Below are positions 6,203 to 8,471 of a stretch of DNA of 8,471 bases, piece after piece. The stretch is taken from contig JALSPT010000197.1 of assembly GCA_026985785.1 (NCBI GenBank), positions 1 through 8,471 of the forward strand, in the 5' to 3' direction. The DNA comes from Anaerolineales bacterium. GTDB taxonomy: Bacteria; Chloroflexota; Anaerolineae; Anaerolineales; DRMV01. The notes beneath the pieces are model-generated. The model ran no database searches and had not been told where the DNA came from. It saw nothing but the letters and a program-made list of their open reading frames with translations. How positions within the stretch are numbered: position 1 is the stretch's first letter; every line of letters begins with the position of its first letter. The translations under genes and the position numbers were made by a program.

Positions 6203-6230
6203 TGGCCGGGAATGCTTGCGTTTCCGGCCA
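6203..6230. promoter_or_regulatory. Inverted repeat covering the -35 region (operator or hairpin)
   Basis: TGGCCGGGAA (6203-6212) and TTTCCGGCCA (6221-6230) pair over ten positions with one G-T mismatch, around an 8-base centre. The -35 hexamer TTGCGT (6216-6221) lies in that centre and the right arm fills the spacer. A dimeric repressor site is plausible. No T-run follows on either strand, which makes an intrinsic terminator for the flavodiiron gene less likely. Confidence 0.5.
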
Positions 6231-6244
6231 TTCGCTTCTATAAT
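6216..6244 (+). promoter_or_regulatory. Sigma70-type promoter giving a leaderless transcript
   Basis: TTGCGT (6216-6221), a 17-base spacer and a perfect TATAAT (6239-6244). The expected transcription start, 6 to 8 bases beyond the -10, coincides with the ATG at 6251. No Shine-Dalgarno precedes that ATG. The promoter serves the zinc-ribbon and NACHT-like genes. Confidence 0.8.
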
Positions 6245-6250
6245 CCTTCT

Positions 6251-6949
6251 ATGCTGGCATTTCAACTGTATCAACTGCAAGGCATCGACACCAGACGAGA
6301 CCGGCTGCAAGCCGAAATTGCCGCCCTGGAAGCCCAATTGGCCGACCAGAGCGCCATAGAAGCAGCCCAAGCCGCGCTGAAGGCCGCCCAAGCCGCCTGG
6401 CAGAAAGCGGCAACAGCCTTACGGGCTGCCGAAGCCGAAACCGCTGCCGTGCGTGAGAAACTCCAACGCACGGAAGAGATGCTTTACAGCGGGCGGGTAC
6501 GCAACCCCAAGGAACTGCAAGACCTCCAACGAGAAGCCGAAGCCCTCAAGCGCCTGCTGACGCAGCGAGAAGACGCTGAACTGGAAACCATGCTGGCCGC
6601 TGAAGAGGCCGAAGCGGCCTTCCGACAAGCGGAAGAAAAACTGCGAGCAGTCCAACATACCCGCCTCCAGCAAGAAAGCCGCTGGCGCGGCGACCTGGGA
6701 AACCACCGTCGCGCGCTCGCTGCTCTGGACAAACGGCGCACCGAGATGCTCACCACCATCCCTGCGGAAACCCTGGCCCAATACGAACGGCTGCGAGCGC
6801 AGCGGCACGGCCTGGCCGTCGCCACCGTGACCGAGGGCACATGCGACGCCTGCGGCGCGCCGCTCACCCCCGACATCCTCCGCTCCGCCCGCAGCAATAC
6901 CCAACTCGCCTTTTGCCCCACCTGCAAACGCATCCTCTACGTGCCATGA
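6251..6949 (+). CDS. Coiled-coil protein with C-terminal C4 zinc ribbon (CT398/DUF164-like)
   Basis: A 232-aa protein starting MLAFQLYQLQGIDTRRDRL. Roughly residues 10-165 are a long Ala/Glu/Gln/Arg-rich helical region with coiled-coil character. The C-terminus is a zinc ribbon with C198-x2-C201 and C222-x2-C225, ending KRILYVP. This architecture and length match the CT398/DUF164 zinc-ribbon family, thought to act as nucleic-acid-associated or scaffold proteins; the cellular role is not established. The start at 6251 is preferred because an upstream in-frame ATG at 6212 would lie ahead of the -35 element and could not be on the transcript from this promoter, and because the family begins near the YQLQGID stretch. 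Its TGA overlaps the next gene's ATG (ATGA), so the two are probably translated together. Confidence 0.88.
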   Translation: MLAFQLYQLQGIDTRRDRLQAEIAALEAQLADQSAIEAAQAALKAAQAAWQKAATALRAAEAETAAVREKLQRTEEMLYSGRVRNPKELQDLQREAEALKRLLTQREDAELETMLAAEEAEAAFRQAEEKLRAVQHTRLQQESRWRGDLGNHRRALAALDKRRTEMLTTIPAETLAQYERLRAQRHGLAVATVTEGTCDACGAPLTPDILRSARSNTQLAFCPTCKRILYVP

Positions 6950-8471
6950 ACCGATTGTTTCGCCTTCCCGACTTTTCCGCCTTTTGGTTCTGGCTGGGCG
7001 TCTTCGTCGGCAGCCTGTTCTGGTACGCCCTCACCCGCCTCTACCCCCGCTTCGAGCACTGGAAGACCCGCCTGGCGCAACGACGCGCCGAAAAGGAAAC
7101 CGCCCGCTTCGAGCGCCTGACCGCCGTATGGCGGCAGGAACTGGAACGCCATTTGCACCGTCGCCACCTTGCCGGCCCCCTCTTCCCCCTGGGGCGCATT
7201 TTGCTGACGCCCAAAGTCATCGCCCCCCTGCCGGCCTACGTGGCGGAGGATGAATTCCGCCCCGACGACATTGCCTCCCAGGCCGTGCCCTACACCCCCG
7301 ATTTTCCCGAACTTGCCGCCCTGTACCGCTATCCGGCGCTGAACATCGCCGAGGCGCTCCAGGGTGGGGCAGATCTCTTATTGTGGGGACGGGAAGGCTC
7401 CGGCAAGTCCACCGCGCTGACCTACCTGGCTTTACTGGCCGTGCATCGCGACCGCCGCCTGGGTGACCTGGCTACTGCCTTCCCGCTGCTGGTGCATGTC
7501 GCCGACCTGCCGTTGCCGCTGGACGAGGAAACCGACCCCGTTGACGCGCTGGTCGCAGCGGCAGCCCGAGGGATGCCGCCCAAACTGGCCAAGGTGCTGC
7601 ACCGACAGGTACACCAAGCCTTAGAGAACGGGCAGGTGCTGTTGCTGGTCGATGGGGCAGATGAAATGGCGCCCACCCGCCAACCCGCCCTGGCTGCCTT
7701 TTTGCGCCGCCTCAAACGCGACCACCGCCGCCTGCGGCTGGTCGTCACGGCCTCGCCCGAACACAGCGACGGCCTGCAGGCATTGGGCTTGCGCCCGGTC
7801 ACCATGCTCCCCTGGTCACAGGCCGAGGCGCAGGCCTTCCTCACCCGGTGGAGCAAAGCGTGGCAACAGGAAGTCGCCCCTCAATTGGAAGCGCAAGCCG
7901 AAATTGGCGTGGAGGAAGAAAACGCCCAAGCCCCCACCCCCACCGACCCACGCCTGCTCAACCGCTGGCTACTGGCGCCTGCTCCGGCCTACAACCCGAT
8001 GGAACTCACCCTCAAAGCCTGGGCAGCCTACGCAGGCGATTTGCTGGGCCCCACCACGGGCGAGGCGCTATTGGCCTACCTGCGGCGGCTGCTACCCGAC
8101 GAGGAGCGCAGCATGGCGGCGCTGGAAGCCCTGGCGCTCCAACTCGTTTTAGGACCTGGGGATGCCATTCCCGCCAAAGAAGCAGGCCAACTCGCCGCGC
8201 AATGGGAAGAAGAACAGGCCGAGGGCGAAGCCCCTCCCTCCACCGAAACAGACGCTTCTCCCGGCAAAGCGCTCCCCCAACGACGGCCTCGCGTCCGTCG
8301 CCTGTTGCCGGAACTCACAGCCCGCGGCGCGGTCGTGACTTACGCGACCGAACGGGTGGGGATAGCCCATCCGCTGCTGCGCGACTATCTGGCAGGGCGC
8401 GCCCTGGCCGCCGAGGGAGGCGAGGAACGCCTGTTGCACGGCGATTGGTGGGAAGGGCGCACCGAGACCTT
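6946..8471 (+). CDS. Membrane-anchored NACHT-like P-loop NTPase, 3' end cut off by the window edge
   Basis: 508 codons are open to the edge. One hydrophobic segment (about residues 10-30, rich in Phe and Trp) is followed by a highly charged helix (about 31-75), suggesting an N-terminal anchor with a cytoplasmic body. The NTPase has Walker A GREGSGKST (148-156) and a NACHT-style Walker B VLLLVDGADEM (231-241). A strand LRLVVTASP (about 263-271) sits where NACHT proteins usually carry T-S-R-P. The segment IAHPLLRDYLAGRAL (473-487) matches the winged-helix FxHxxFxEYLAA-type motif after NACHT domains. Two acidic, Pro-rich inserts (about 309-337 and 416-455) look disordered. Such STAND NTPases are signalling switches, some in antiphage defence; no effector or sensor repeat is visible before the edge. 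The start is fixed by the ATGA overlap with the zinc-ribbon gene. Confidence 0.82.
   Translation, partial: MNRLFRLPDFSAFWFWLGVFVGSLFWYALTRLYPRFEHWKTRLAQRRAEKETARFERLTAVWRQELERHLHRRHLAGPLFPLGRILLTPKVIAPLPAYVAEDEFRPDDIASQAVPYTPDFPELAALYRYPALNIAEALQGGADLLLWGREGSGKSTALTYLALLAVHRDRRLGDLATAFPLLVHVADLPLPLDEETDPVDALVAAAARGMPPKLAKVLHRQVHQALENGQVLLLVDGADEMAPTRQPALAAFLRRLKRDHRRLRLVVTASPEHSDGLQALGLRPVTMLPWSQAEAQAFLTRWSKAWQQEVAPQLEAQAEIGVEEENAQAPTPTDPRLLNRWLLAPAPAYNPMELTLKAWAAYAGDLLGPTTGEALLAYLRRLLPDEERSMAALEALALQLVLGPGDAIPAKEAGQLAAQWEEEQAEGEAPPSTETDASPGKALPQRRPRVRRLLPELTARGAVVTYATERVGIAHPLLRDYLAGRALAAEGGEERLLHGDWWEGRTET

Noticed and set aside
4822..6243. A 473-codon plus-strand open frame over the flavodiiron gene
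   Set aside because: Low-complexity Arg/His/Pro-rich shadow of a gene with all diiron ligands in the true frame.
6212..6250. Upstream in-frame ATG at 6212 as the start of the zinc-ribbon protein
   Set aside because: It lies before the -35 of the only good promoter, has no Shine-Dalgarno, and adds residues not expected in the family.

Overview
The window is a GC-rich, gene-dense bacterial chromosome segment. Gene content suggests a member of the Chloroflexota (Anaerolineae-like). This is an inference from a stand-alone YkoE-type ECF transporter, a flavodiiron protein, a CDP-alcohol phosphatidyltransferase resembling phosphatidylinositol phosphate synthase, and a membrane-anchored NACHT-like NTPase. 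No rRNA or marker gene is present to confirm it.

Left block, minus strand (1-1538). A clear sigma70-type promoter drives a CDP-alcohol phosphatidyltransferase and then lgt, the prolipoprotein diacylglyceryl transferase. The two overlap by four bases (ATGA), and lgt runs off the left edge. Both are membrane phospholipid enzymes.

Divergent intergenic region (about 1539-1827). It carries a roughly 126-bp palindromic element with imperfect GATCTC-type terminal inverted repeats and three successive hairpins. It resembles a MITE or REP-like genomic repeat.

Thiamine operon, plus strand (1828-4871). A consensus promoter is followed by a TPP riboswitch with a readable expression platform. Next come thiamine pyrophosphokinase (thiN), a YkoE-family S component, and a two-domain YkoD-type ECF ATPase. 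Together they would import thiamine or a precursor and pyrophosphorylate thiamine, with TPP shutting the operon down. Two things are odd. No EcfT/YkoC transmembrane partner is present, and the ATPase reading frame follows the ykoE amber codon directly, in the same frame, with a well-placed Shine-Dalgarno but ATC where ATG is expected.

Flavodiiron protein, plus strand (4964-6178). It has all diiron ligands and probably detoxifies O2 and/or NO.

Right block, plus strand (6216-8471). A consensus promoter is placed so that transcription should begin at the ATG of a coiled-coil/C4 zinc-ribbon protein, making a leaderless mRNA. That gene overlaps by four bases (ATGA) a membrane-anchored NACHT-like P-loop NTPase, which runs off the right edge.
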